A DNA stretch of 64,000 bases, from NCBI GenBank assembly GCA_015063955.1, contig SVTD01000003.1, positions 1 to 64,000 on the forward strand, given 5' to 3'. The notes below the pieces were generated by a model that worked only from the letters and a program-made list of their open reading frames with translations, had not been told where the DNA came from and did not search any database. The position numbers were made by a program, and so were the translations under genes. This document shows positions 14,177 to 21,904 of this stretch, piece after piece. Within the stretch, counting starts at the first letter, position 1. Each line of letters starts with the position of its first letter. The stretch is from Oscillospiraceae bacterium. Its GTDB lineage: Bacteria > Bacillota > Clostridia > Oscillospirales > CAG-272.

Positions 14177-15193
14177 TTATTCAGCCGCGTCCATCATATT
14201 ATCGATAAATATCCCATACCCGCGGCAGGGATCGGAGACGAGGACGTGAGTGACGGCGCCGACGAGCTTTCCGTCCTGCACTACGGGAGAGCCTGACATT
14301 CCGCGGACTATTCCTCCGGTTTTTTCAATAAGGGAGGTATCGCTGACCGTTATGAGAAAATTCTTATTCTTTTCCCCCGAGTCCTCAAGGCAGGTGATCT
14401 CTACGCTGTATTCACAGACGCCCTCACCGTCCACCGTTGAAAGGATGGTTGCACCGCCGTTCTTTACCTGCCCCTTTGGCATAAGCTCTATTTCCCGTGC
14501 TTCAAACCCTTCCGGAAGAACAGTGATATATCCGAATACTCCTCTCTGAGTATTCTTATTCACAACTCCAAGCTTTTCGGAATGAAAATCTCCTTTAAGC
14601 TCTCCCGGCTCTCCTTCCTTTCCCTTTATAACACCGGAAACTGTTACCTCAGAAACAACTCCCTTTGAAAAATCGCACAGCTCTCCCGTATCGCTTTTCA
14701 GAATACCGTGACCGAGTCCGCCGAATCTGCCCGTGTCCTTTTCTATATAGGTAACGGTGCCAAGCCCGGCCGTGGAATCCTCAAGCCATATGCCAAGGCG
14801 CCATTCTCCCGTTTCCTTTGACAGTACCGGCTCAACCTCTACGGACAGCTCCTCTTTTCCCCTCAGTATACCAAATCTTACAGACGCACCGTTACCGCCT
14901 TTTACGGCTACAGTCACGTCGTGGGCGCAGGTTACCTCTTTGCCGTCTATCATTTTTATAATATCGTTTTCCATAAGCCCCGCATCCTTTGCAGGTGACA
15001 GGATACCGTTTTCGGTTTCTATTTCGTCAAAGCCGCCGATCTTCAGCTCCCCCGTCTGAAAGCTTACTCCGAAGGGCATACCGCCGAGGATCACCGTTTT
15101 CTTCTTTCCCTTAGCCGAAGCCGCAGGACATAAAAGAATGAGAAGTGCCAAGGATACGGCAACTGCGCTCCTCACTTTATTTATATATTTCAT
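14177..15193 (-). CDS. spoIVB: SpoIVB-type sporulation serine peptidase (S55)
   Basis: SpoIVB is made in the forespore, crosses into the intermembrane space and cleaves SpoIVFA to activate pro-sigma-K processing. The 338-aa protein starts at ATG 15193 (GGAGGCAAT before it; the longer track start is rejected) with a signal peptide (VAVSLALLILLCPAASA). A PDZ domain follows (GILSPAKDAGLMENDIIKMIDGKEV, about residues 65-100), then the S55 peptidase domain with FGGLGHGI (catalytic His) and GMSGSPVVQDGKLVGAVTHV (catalytic Ser, about 310). It is somewhat shorter than the B. subtilis enzyme. Its last ~40 codons recur twice downstream as detached copies, which makes this locus unusual. Confidence 0.93.
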   Translation of the reverse strand: MKYINKVRSAVAVSLALLILLCPAASAKGKKKTVILGGMPFGVSFQTGELKIGGFDEIETENGILSPAKDAGLMENDIIKMIDGKEVTCAHDVTVAVKGGNGASVRFGILRGKEELSVEVEPVLSKETGEWRLGIWLEDSTAGLGTVTYIEKDTGRFGGLGHGILKSDTGELCDFSKGVVSEVTVSGVIKGKEGEPGELKGDFHSEKLGVVNKNTQRGVFGYITVLPEGFEAREIELMPKGQVKNGGATILSTVDGEGVCEYSVEITCLEDSGEKNKNFLITVSDTSLIEKTGGIVRGMSGSPVVQDGKLVGAVTHVLVSDPCRGYGIFIDNMMDAAE

Positions 15194-15475
15194 ATTGCCT
15201 CCATTCTGGACTTTATGATTATTTCGTACAGCTTTAATTTGTGCAGAACTCATCCTTTGTATGAATTGAAAAATTATAGACCGCTTCAAAACTTATCCAT
15301 TTTGCTTTTCTACATCCATTTTAGTCAATTGTATAAATTGTATTCAAGCCGGTTGCTTTTAGTCAATCACCTAAAACCCGTATCCCCTGATTTCATTGGA
15401 GATTTTTCTTTCAGTAATATTTTTTATCACGCGAGAATACAGTATATAAATCTCATTATTTCGGAGGCTTACCTG

Positions 15476-15760
15476 ATGGCTTGCAACACAAACGCTCTTT
15501 CGGGCAAAATAGTTATAAATATTTGCGATGCCCGAAAGCTCGGGCACATAATAAACTACGAGATAGACCTTTGCGACGGGCGGATAACTGCCGTTTTCGT
15601 TCCCGGTGAGGGCGGATTTCTCGGTCTTTCCAGAAGGAACGACATCCGCATCCCCTGGGACAGGATAAAGAAGATCGGAGAGGACGCCATTCTCGTTGAC
15701 GTTCCTCCGCGCCCCGCAGAATGCGCTCACCCTCCTCAGAAAAAGCATATTTTTCATTGA
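15476..15760 (+). CDS. YlmC/YmxH-family PRC-barrel sporulation protein
   Basis: A 94-aa protein starting at ATG 15476 (TCGGAGGCTTACCTG before it; the 181-aa track extension has no support). LSGKIVINICDARKLGHIINYEIDLCDGRITAVFVPG and RNDIRIPWDRIKKIGEDAILVDV match the small PRC-barrel family YlmC/YmxH, found in endospore formers. Exact role unknown. It is divergent from spoIVB; the 282-bp gap holds a repeated TTTTAGTCAAT (near 15321 and 15357) but no clear sigma-factor site that I would assign. Confidence 0.85.
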   Translation: MACNTNALSGKIVINICDARKLGHIINYEIDLCDGRITAVFVPGEGGFLGLSRRNDIRIPWDRIKKIGEDAILVDVPPRPAECAHPPQKKHIFH

Positions 15761-15766
15761 AATCAC

Positions 15767-15798
15767 GGTCACAGCTCTTTGCTGTGACCTGTTTTTTA
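15767..15798 (+). terminator. Intrinsic terminator after ylmC-like gene
   Basis: GGTCACAGC-TCTTT-GCTGTGACC followed by TGTTTTTT. Confidence 0.92.
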
Positions 15799-15803
15799 TT
15801 AGA

Positions 15804-15832
15804 TTGACAAACGGGGGAATATATAGTATAAT
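15804..15832 (+). promoter_or_regulatory. Consensus promoter of the wecB polysaccharide operon
   Basis: TTGACA (15804-15809), 17 bp, TATAAT (15827-15832), both exact. It begins a few bases after the preceding terminator. Confidence 0.9.
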
Positions 15833-15869
15833 AGCTTATATATATTTATTTTTAAGGATGGGTTACGTT

Positions 15870-16970
15870 ATGATCAAAGTACTTTCCGTTTTCGGTACAA
15901 GACCTGAAACTATAAAGATGGCTCCCCTGGTTAAGGAGCTTGCTACACGTCCCGAGATCGAAAGCATCGTTTGCGTTACCGGTCAGCACCGTCAGATGCT
16001 GGATCAGGTTCTCTCGGCTTTTGATATCAAGCCCGATTACGACCTCGATATTATGCGCGACGGACAGACTCTTACCGACATCACCGTCCGTGTTCTTGAG
16101 GGCATGAACAAGGTCATCGCCGAGGTTCAGCCCCACATCGTTCTCGTTCACGGCGATACATCCACAGCATTTGCTTCAGCAATGTCTGCTTTCTATAACA
16201 GAGTACCCATAGGCCACGTTGAGGCAGGCCTTCGTACCTACAACAAGTACTCCCCCTATCCCGAGGAGATCAACCGTCAGTTCATCGGCACCGTTGCGGA
16301 TATGAACTTCTCTCCCACGGAGAAGGCAAAGCAGAACCTTATCAATGAGGGCAAGGATGCCTCTACCATCTACGTTACCGGTAACACCGCCATCGATACG
16401 ATGAAGCTCACCGTCCGCGAGGATTATTCCGACGAGACGGTCGAGTGGGCAAAGGATTCCCGCCTTATCGTTCTCACAGCTCACCGCCGCGAGAACATCG
16501 GAGAGACGATGAGAGGTATGTTCCGTGCTATCAAGCGCATCTGCGAAAAGCATACCGACGTTAAGGTAGTTTATCCCGTTCACCTTAATCCCGCAGTCGT
16601 AGCTGCTGCAAACGAGGTTCTCGGAGATATGGACCGCGTCCGTCTCATCAAGCCCCTTGAGGTATTTGAATTCCACAATCTTCTTGCGAAGTCCTATATC
16701 ATCCTTACAGACTCCGGCGGAATCCAGGAGGAGGCTCCCTCTCTCCATAAGCCCGTTATCGTTCTCCGCGATACCACCGAGCGCCCCGAGGGCGTTGAGG
16801 CAGGAACACTCAAGCTTGCGGGTACTGACGAAAATGTTATCTACGGTATGATCGACGAGCTTCTTACAAGCTCAGAGCAGTACGAAAAAATGGCAAGTGC
16901 AAAGAACCCCTACGGCGACGGCTACGCTTCCAGAAGAATTGCCGATGCCATTATCGAAAAATTTTCATAA
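15870..16970 (+). CDS. wecB: UDP-N-acetylglucosamine 2-epimerase (non-hydrolysing)
   Basis: Interconverts UDP-GlcNAc and UDP-ManNAc for wall polysaccharide or teichoic-acid linkage units. The 366-aa protein has VFGTRPETIKMAPLV, CVTGQHRQMLDQVL, VHGDTSTAFASAMSAFYNRVPIGHVEAGLRT, PYPEEINRQFIG, TAHRRENIG, VYPVHLNP and LTDSGGIQEEAPSL, all typical of the family including the catalytic Glu/His set. Start ATG 15870; an in-frame ATG at 15858 is possible. First gene of an operon with an O-antigen polymerase-like protein and a GT2 glycosyltransferase. Confidence 0.95.
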   Translation: MIKVLSVFGTRPETIKMAPLVKELATRPEIESIVCVTGQHRQMLDQVLSAFDIKPDYDLDIMRDGQTLTDITVRVLEGMNKVIAEVQPHIVLVHGDTSTAFASAMSAFYNRVPIGHVEAGLRTYNKYSPYPEEINRQFIGTVADMNFSPTEKAKQNLINEGKDASTIYVTGNTAIDTMKLTVREDYSDETVEWAKDSRLIVLTAHRRENIGETMRGMFRAIKRICEKHTDVKVVYPVHLNPAVVAAANEVLGDMDRVRLIKPLEVFEFHNLLAKSYIILTDSGGIQEEAPSLHKPVIVLRDTTERPEGVEAGTLKLAGTDENVIYGMIDELLTSSEQYEKMASAKNPYGDGYASRRIADAIIEKFS

Positions 16971-16985
16971 TTTCAAGGAGGCAAT

Positions 16986-18527
16986 ATGACCGGCGCAGTC
17001 CAGCTTTATAAAAAAGCAAAGCTCGGCATGACGAATATCGCTCCTGCCGCTCTCTTTGCACTTCTCATAATCCAGCCCCTCCTTGATATTATTTCCTACT
17101 GGGCAAACGAGTGGAGCTTCACCGCTCTCACTACCCTCGTCCGCTTCGGAATGTTTGCTTTCGTGATGGTATACTGCTATATCATCTCCGACAAGAAGAA
17201 GGTATACGTTATCGGCTCTGCCGTTATGCTGTTATACTGGATATTCCACATGATAGCCTGCTTCAGGGCTGAGGGCGGCTACGTTTCCATCGTGGGTGAT
17301 ATCAGCAATTTTTTCCGCACAGTCCATCTGCCCTATTTCACCTTCGCCTTCATAACCGTTTTCAGAAAGAGTGATAAGGTACCGGAATACGTGCAGAAGG
17401 CCTTCTGCATCAATATGATAATTATGATGCACGCTCTCGTCATCTCATATATGACGGGCACCCAGATATACACCTATGGCGATAAGGGCCTTATGAGCTG
17501 GGCAAGCGTTCACAATTCCCAGAGCGCGATCCTTGCCTTTATCGTTCCCCTCATGCTTCTCTACGCTTACAATAAGAAAAACAAGATAATGTACTACGTT
17601 ATCGCAACGGTATGCCTTATCAACCTGTTTTTCGTAGGCACGAAGGTGGACTATTTCTCCATCTTTATCATCGCCATCGGTATGATGGTGCTTCTCCTTA
17701 TCGAAAAGGAGAAGGATCTGTTCTATTACGTTACCCTCTTTCTCATCGCAATACTCTGCGCCCTCTGCTATAATCAGTCCATCGCCTTTGACGTAAAGAT
17801 CACACACGAGGTAGCAATGGACGTAAAGCAGGATTACGTTGAGGAGGTTGTTGAGCAGGATCCCGGCGAGGCACCTCTTCCCGACCATATAAGCTGGGAG
17901 ATCTTCGATTCTCTTTCTCCCAAGGAAAGATTCGATATCCGCAAGGTATACGATCTCTATCTCGGCCCAATGGTCCAGCGGTACGGCTTTGAAAGAGTGT
18001 TCGAGCGGTATAACTTCAGCCTTGTGGTAAAGGAGCTTACCGCCGCGCGGCAAATGAAGGTCCATTTTGCTGAAATGGCATTTGAGGATGCCAACACTAT
18101 GACAAAGCTCTTCGGCTATGAATATAAGACTCTGGTCTATGATTATACAAGAGTCAATAGCGAGGGAAAGACTGTAACCACACAGCACAATTACGATCTT
18201 GAAAACGACTTCCCCTCCGTATTCTATTACAGCGGATACGTGGGCTTTGCGATCTATATGCTCTTTATCGCATACTTCGTGGGACTGATAATCGTTGCAG
18301 TCATCACGAAATTCAAAAAGTGCGTCAACCTTGAAAACGGTCTTCTTGCCATCACGTTTGCGCTGGCACTGGGCTGCAGCCAGTTCTCAGGAAACGTACT
18401 GCGCCGTCCCAATGCTTCCATCTATATGTCCGTCATACTTGCCTACATCTATTATGTGACGGTGGTTCGTGAAAATGTCCGTTTCCGTGATCTTTTCTCA
18501 ATTTTTAAAAGAAAGAAAAAAAGCTGA
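16986..18527 (+). CDS. O-antigen ligase/polymerase-like membrane protein
   Basis: A 513-aa protein with about ten to twelve hydrophobic helices and a large hydrophilic loop of ~150 residues (about 270-420: DVKQDYVEEVVEQDPGEAPL, then FDSLSPKERFDIRKVYDLYL), the layout of Wzy polymerases and WaaL ligases, which join undecaprenyl-linked saccharides on the outer membrane face. No short universal motif exists, so the call is by topology and gene context (between wecB and a GT2 enzyme). AAGGAGGCAAT precedes the ATG. It overlaps the next gene by one base (TGATG). Confidence 0.75.
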   Translation: MTGAVQLYKKAKLGMTNIAPAALFALLIIQPLLDIISYWANEWSFTALTTLVRFGMFAFVMVYCYIISDKKKVYVIGSAVMLLYWIFHMIACFRAEGGYVSIVGDISNFFRTVHLPYFTFAFITVFRKSDKVPEYVQKAFCINMIIMMHALVISYMTGTQIYTYGDKGLMSWASVHNSQSAILAFIVPLMLLYAYNKKNKIMYYVIATVCLINLFFVGTKVDYFSIFIIAIGMMVLLLIEKEKDLFYYVTLFLIAILCALCYNQSIAFDVKITHEVAMDVKQDYVEEVVEQDPGEAPLPDHISWEIFDSLSPKERFDIRKVYDLYLGPMVQRYGFERVFERYNFSLVVKELTAARQMKVHFAEMAFEDANTMTKLFGYEYKTLVYDYTRVNSEGKTVTTQHNYDLENDFPSVFYYSGYVGFAIYMLFIAYFVGLIIVAVITKFKKCVNLENGLLAITFALALGCSQFSGNVLRRPNASIYMSVILAYIYYVTVVRENVRFRDLFSIFKRKKKS

Positions 18528-19516
18528 TGTATAAGTTAAGTATTATCGTTCCCATATACGGAGTTGAAAAATATCTGAACACCTGTCTTGATTCTATTTA
18601 TTCACAGGCAACGGACGAATGTCAGATCATCCTTGTAGACGACCAGTCTCCCGACAAATGCGGCGAGATCTGCGAGGAATATAAGGCAAAGTATCCCGAG
18701 CATACCACGGTCATCCATCAGGAGAACCGCGGTCTCGGCGGCGCCCGCAATGCGGGAATGGAGAGGGCGCAGGGCGAGTATCTGTTCTTCATCGACAGCG
18801 ATGACTATCTGCCCGATGATACTATCCCCCACATTCTTCACAACATAAAAAGATTCGGTGCTGACGTTTTCGTGTTCCCCTTTAATCTCGTGGATGAGGC
18901 AGGGAATATTCTCGGCAAATACAGAGACGATTTTGTTCCCAAAACTCCCATAAGCGTAAAGGATGACAAGGCTGTTCTTACAGGCATCCCCAGCGCGTGG
19001 AATAAGGTATGTAAAACAGATCTGTACCGCAGGCTCAATATTACTTTTCCCTCACGTGTGTGGTATGAGGATATAAGAACTACTCCAAAGCTCCTCTCAA
19101 AGGCAGACAGCGTAGTATTCCTTGAACGCGAGATGTATAATTATCTTCAGAGAGAGGGCTCCATCATGTCCAGCACAAAGGTGGAAAGAAACGTTGAGAT
19201 CATCGAAGCCCTTGAGGACCTTCTGGATTGGTTTAAGAAGGAAGGTACGTACGAGGAATTTCGCGAAGAGATCGATTATCTCATAATCGATCACGTTCTG
19301 GTTTCTGCAACGGTTCGCGTTCTGAGAAGCGCAGGCAAAAAGCATCCTCTCATCGAACAGCTTAGAAGCTTTACAAAGGAAAACTGCCCTTCCTTTACCA
19401 GCGGCAAAAACTACTACGTAAAGCACCGTATGCCCCGCTCGAGAAAGATCATCTACAGTCTTCTCAGAAAGAAGATGTACTCGGCAGTCAAGCTTATTTT
19501 CAGAATAAAGAAATAA
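18527..19516 (+). CDS. Family 2 glycosyltransferase
   Basis: The 329-aa protein begins with the GT-A fold of GT2 enzymes: LSIIVPIYGVEKYLNTCLDSI, LVDDQSPDKCGEI, QENRGLGGARNAGMERAQGEYLFFIDSDDYL (the DSD Mg-nucleotide motif, about residue 90), then VWYEDIRTTPKLL. The C-terminal ~110 residues are helical and basic, probably membrane-associated. It would add one sugar to a lipid-linked repeat unit on the cytoplasmic side. Its start overlaps the stop of the polymerase-like gene, indicating translational coupling. Donor and acceptor cannot be read from sequence. Confidence 0.92.
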   Translation: MYKLSIIVPIYGVEKYLNTCLDSIYSQATDECQIILVDDQSPDKCGEICEEYKAKYPEHTTVIHQENRGLGGARNAGMERAQGEYLFFIDSDDYLPDDTIPHILHNIKRFGADVFVFPFNLVDEAGNILGKYRDDFVPKTPISVKDDKAVLTGIPSAWNKVCKTDLYRRLNITFPSRVWYEDIRTTPKLLSKADSVVFLEREMYNYLQREGSIMSSTKVERNVEIIEALEDLLDWFKKEGTYEEFREEIDYLIIDHVLVSATVRVLRSAGKKHPLIEQLRSFTKENCPSFTSGKNYYVKHRMPRSRKIIYSLLRKKMYSAVKLIFRIKK

Positions 19517-19524
19517 AAGACAAA

Positions 19525-19554
19525 AAAGCCTCCGTTTTTTCCCGGAGGCTTTCT
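19525..19554 (+). terminator. Terminator after the glycosyltransferase operon
   Basis: AAAGCCTCCG / CGGAGGCTTT with an 8-nt loop and a T-rich tail. Confidence 0.9.
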
Positions 19555-19560
19555 TACTTG

Positions 19561-20295
19561 TTAATTATTATTTATTATCCTCAGAAATCTCTCAACGTAG
19601 CAGGAATCAAGCTTGCAGTTTTCGTATCCTGCGGTGCTTGCTTTCTTGGGAATATCAAGGGCAGTCAGCGCAAGGTCAAGCTCCTCAAGCTCAAGATACG
19701 TGTCCTCGTATCTCTCGATATCGGAGTTTGTCGTAGGCGCTGTAAATACGGTCATCTCACCGTCCAGATATATTTTGTAGTAGAAGCTGCCCTTTTTATC
19801 GTATTCCGTAAGGGAATGCTTCTTCTTTCCAAAGCCCGTTTCTATCCTTTCAACGTCCGAGTAGCCGTACTCCTCGCCGGAAAGATTGAAGGGAGAGACC
19901 TTGACGATCCTTTCGGGCGTTACGTATGTAAAGCTTGTAAAGCAGCAGTATCCGATGAACAGCCAGACCAGCGCAATAAGGATATTCCACTTTCCAAGCT
20001 TTTTTAGTATCGCAAACCAGGCAGGATCCTCGGGGTCCTCACTCTTTGGCAAAAGCTTGCCCTTTATAAGGGGAATAACGGTGCAAACCCCAATGCACAC
20101 GGGCACTGCAACGATTATTGCCAGCATATTTGAGCACAGAGGGGTATTTTCAAAAAACAGATAATCCTTTGGGAGGATCGTGCTTTCCAAAAGAAGATCT
20201 ATTGCAATGAATCCGCCTATCGTTACGGCAATGGCAACAAGGACCACAGCCACGGAAATAAGTATAAATAAAACATATCTCAGAGTATTTTTCAT
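19561..20295 (-). CDS. Hypothetical membrane protein (244 aa)
   Basis: There are three hydrophobic helices: residues about 8-32, 52-76 and 100-120. A C-terminal soluble domain of ~120 residues follows (VTPERIVKVSPFNLSGEEYGYSDVERIETGFG), reminiscent of the PH-like domains on small membrane proteins of Firmicutes. I do not recognise a named family. It is transcribed behind the related-looking 173-aa membrane protein (12-nt gap); together they may form a membrane pair. Confidence 0.7.
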   Translation of the reverse strand: MKNTLRYVLFILISVAVVLVAIAVTIGGFIAIDLLLESTILPKDYLFFENTPLCSNMLAIIVAVPVCIGVCTVIPLIKGKLLPKSEDPEDPAWFAILKKLGKWNILIALVWLFIGYCCFTSFTYVTPERIVKVSPFNLSGEEYGYSDVERIETGFGKKKHSLTEYDKKGSFYYKIYLDGEMTVFTAPTTNSDIERYEDTYLELEELDLALTALDIPKKASTAGYENCKLDSCYVERFLRIINNN

Positions 20296-20307
20296 ATGCC
20301 TTGTCCT

Positions 20308-20829
20308 TTATTGCGCCTTGACCGTTACCGACAGTTCGCCGGAAAGCTCAAAGTGCTTTTTATTGTAAACTGCCAGTATCTCACCCTTGCCGTCCTTCCC
20401 AACGACGAGATAGAACCCGTCGCCCTCCGTACAGCAGGAGTAAAGCTTTTCGGCGCTGACCTTCTTTTTCCAACGGTAAACGGAATTCGGGATCTCATAT
20501 CTTCCGTATTCCGAAAACTTAAGGACGTATTGTGTGTCGTAACGGCCGATGGGGCCATCACTTTTTTCGGAGAGCCGATCCGTCACTATGATAAACTCTC
20601 CCTTTGAGCTTTTTCTTAGCTTCAGGATATAAAAAACCGAGTAAAGGATTACCACGGCATCAAGACCGAGAGTTATCTGAGTTATGGAAGTAAAGCCGTA
20701 TTCCAGATACCCCATAACGGCTATCAAAGTGCAAAAGACGGCGGCAAACGCAAAAAACCATACGTATCTTACAACTAAGTCGCCAAGGTCCCTTTTTACG
20801 TTTTTTGCAGTCAACAGCTCTTTTCCCAT
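20308..20829 (-). CDS. Hypothetical two-helix membrane protein (173 aa)
   Basis: Start moved to the ATG at 20829 (MGKELLTAKNVKRDLGDL), which has AAAGGATATG in front. Two adjacent hydrophobic helices (VWFFAFAAVFCTLIAVMGYL; ITLGLDAVVILYSVFYIL) are followed by a soluble beta-rich domain (KGEFIIVTDRLSEK, then YVLKFSEYGRYEIPNSVYRW). The overall plan is similar to the downstream 244-aa gene, suggesting a PH-like cytoplasmic domain on a membrane hairpin. Function unknown. It is divergent from the prpC-prkC-rsgA operon. Confidence 0.7.
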   Translation of the reverse strand: MGKELLTAKNVKRDLGDLVVRYVWFFAFAAVFCTLIAVMGYLEYGFTSITQITLGLDAVVILYSVFYILKLRKSSKGEFIIVTDRLSEKSDGPIGRYDTQYVLKFSEYGRYEIPNSVYRWKKKVSAEKLYSCCTEGDGFYLVVGKDGKGEILAVYNKKHFELSGELSVTVKAQ

Positions 20830-21010
20830 AAAACATATCCTTTCAATTTTTCTATATCCTATCACATTTCCGGCAAAAAATCAAACAAAAAAGTAACAAA
20901 ACGGGACAAAAACGGCTTTTTGGGTAAAAGCACCCTAAGGCCCGAATTATGAAGGAGCTTGAGAGGCTGTCACCGGTTTTTATAAATTTGATAAATAAAA
21001 ACAAAAGTTA

Positions 21011-21039
21011 TTTACAAAAGCAGGAAAAAGTAGTATAAT
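21011..21039 (+). promoter_or_regulatory. Promoter of prpC-prkC-rsgA operon
   Basis: TTTACA (21011-21016), 17 bp, TATAAT (21034-21039), 49 bp before the prpC start. Confidence 0.78.
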
Positions 21040-21088
21040 AAAGTGAATATTTTTATCTATATCTCCATATAAGAAGGAGGGGTGCTCT

Positions 21089-21883
21089 ATGCTTTGCTGC
21101 GGACGTACCGACGTGGGCAAAAAAAGAAAAGTTAATCAGGACAGCTTTTTTTGCGAATATTTTGATAACGGAATGATGCTTTGCGTCGTTTGCGACGGTA
21201 TGGGCGGTGCTGCCGGCGGCGGTATCGCTTCCGGTCTTGCCTGCACAAGCTTCGTTGACAGCATTACTGATTTTGCCGAGGGCTACACCCCGCCCGAAAA
21301 GCTTACCCGAACTGACGAGCGCATTATCCGCAAGGTTCTGGCTGATGCCGTTGACTGCGCCAACAAGGCTGTTTTTGAAAAAGCCCTGGAGGATATCTCT
21401 CTCACCGGAATGGGTACGACCCTCGTTGCCACCCTCGCCGTCAACAGAACTCTTTTCACCGTCAACGTAGGCGACTCGAGAATGTATCTCATCAAGGACG
21501 GTGTCGCCCAGCAGATCACCAAGGATCACTCCTACGTGCAGTACCTCGTTGATACCGGCAAGATGACGGAGGAGGAGGCAAAAAGCTCCCTCAACAGAAA
21601 CATCATCACGAGAGCTGTCGGCACGGATACCGTGGTGGAGCCCGACATCTACCTTACCCGTCTTCCCGAGACAGCGCCCGGAGCTCTGCGGGACTACGTA
21701 GGTCTTCTCTGCTCCGACGGTCTTACCAACCACGTTTCTCCGGAGGATATCGGCGCCTGCGTCAAGCACGCCTGCGCGGTGGACTCGGACAGACAGCTCG
21801 GCCCTCTTTGCGAGATACTTATCGATATGGCAAACGAAGGCGGCGGAAGCGACAATATCACGGCAGTAGTTCTCACCGTCTGA
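21089..21883 (+). CDS. prpC: PP2C-type Ser/Thr protein phosphatase
   Basis: Dephosphorylates targets of the neighbouring PASTA kinase. The 264-aa protein has metal-binding and PP2C motifs: RTDVGKKRKVNQDSF, CDGMGGAAGGG (metal Asp), GMGTTLV, NVGDSRMYLI, QITKDHSYVQ, NIITRAVGTD, LCSDGLTNHV and SDNITAVVL. The size fits PrpC/Stp. GAAGGAGGGGTG precedes the ATG. It is followed by prkC and rsgA in the order conserved in Firmicutes. Confidence 0.95.
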   Translation: MLCCGRTDVGKKRKVNQDSFFCEYFDNGMMLCVVCDGMGGAAGGGIASGLACTSFVDSITDFAEGYTPPEKLTRTDERIIRKVLADAVDCANKAVFEKALEDISLTGMGTTLVATLAVNRTLFTVNVGDSRMYLIKDGVAQQITKDHSYVQYLVDTGKMTEEEAKSSLNRNIITRAVGTDTVVEPDIYLTRLPETAPGALRDYVGLLCSDGLTNHVSPEDIGACVKHACAVDSDRQLGPLCEILIDMANEGGGSDNITAVVLTV

Positions 21884-21904
21884 TGATTGCCTATAGGAGG
21901 TCAA

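Noticed and set aside
15215-15475. N-terminal extension of the YlmC/YmxH-like ORF to 181 aa
   Set aside because: The family is ~90 aa, and ATG 15476 has a good ribosome-binding site; the upstream codons are AT-rich intergenic sequence.
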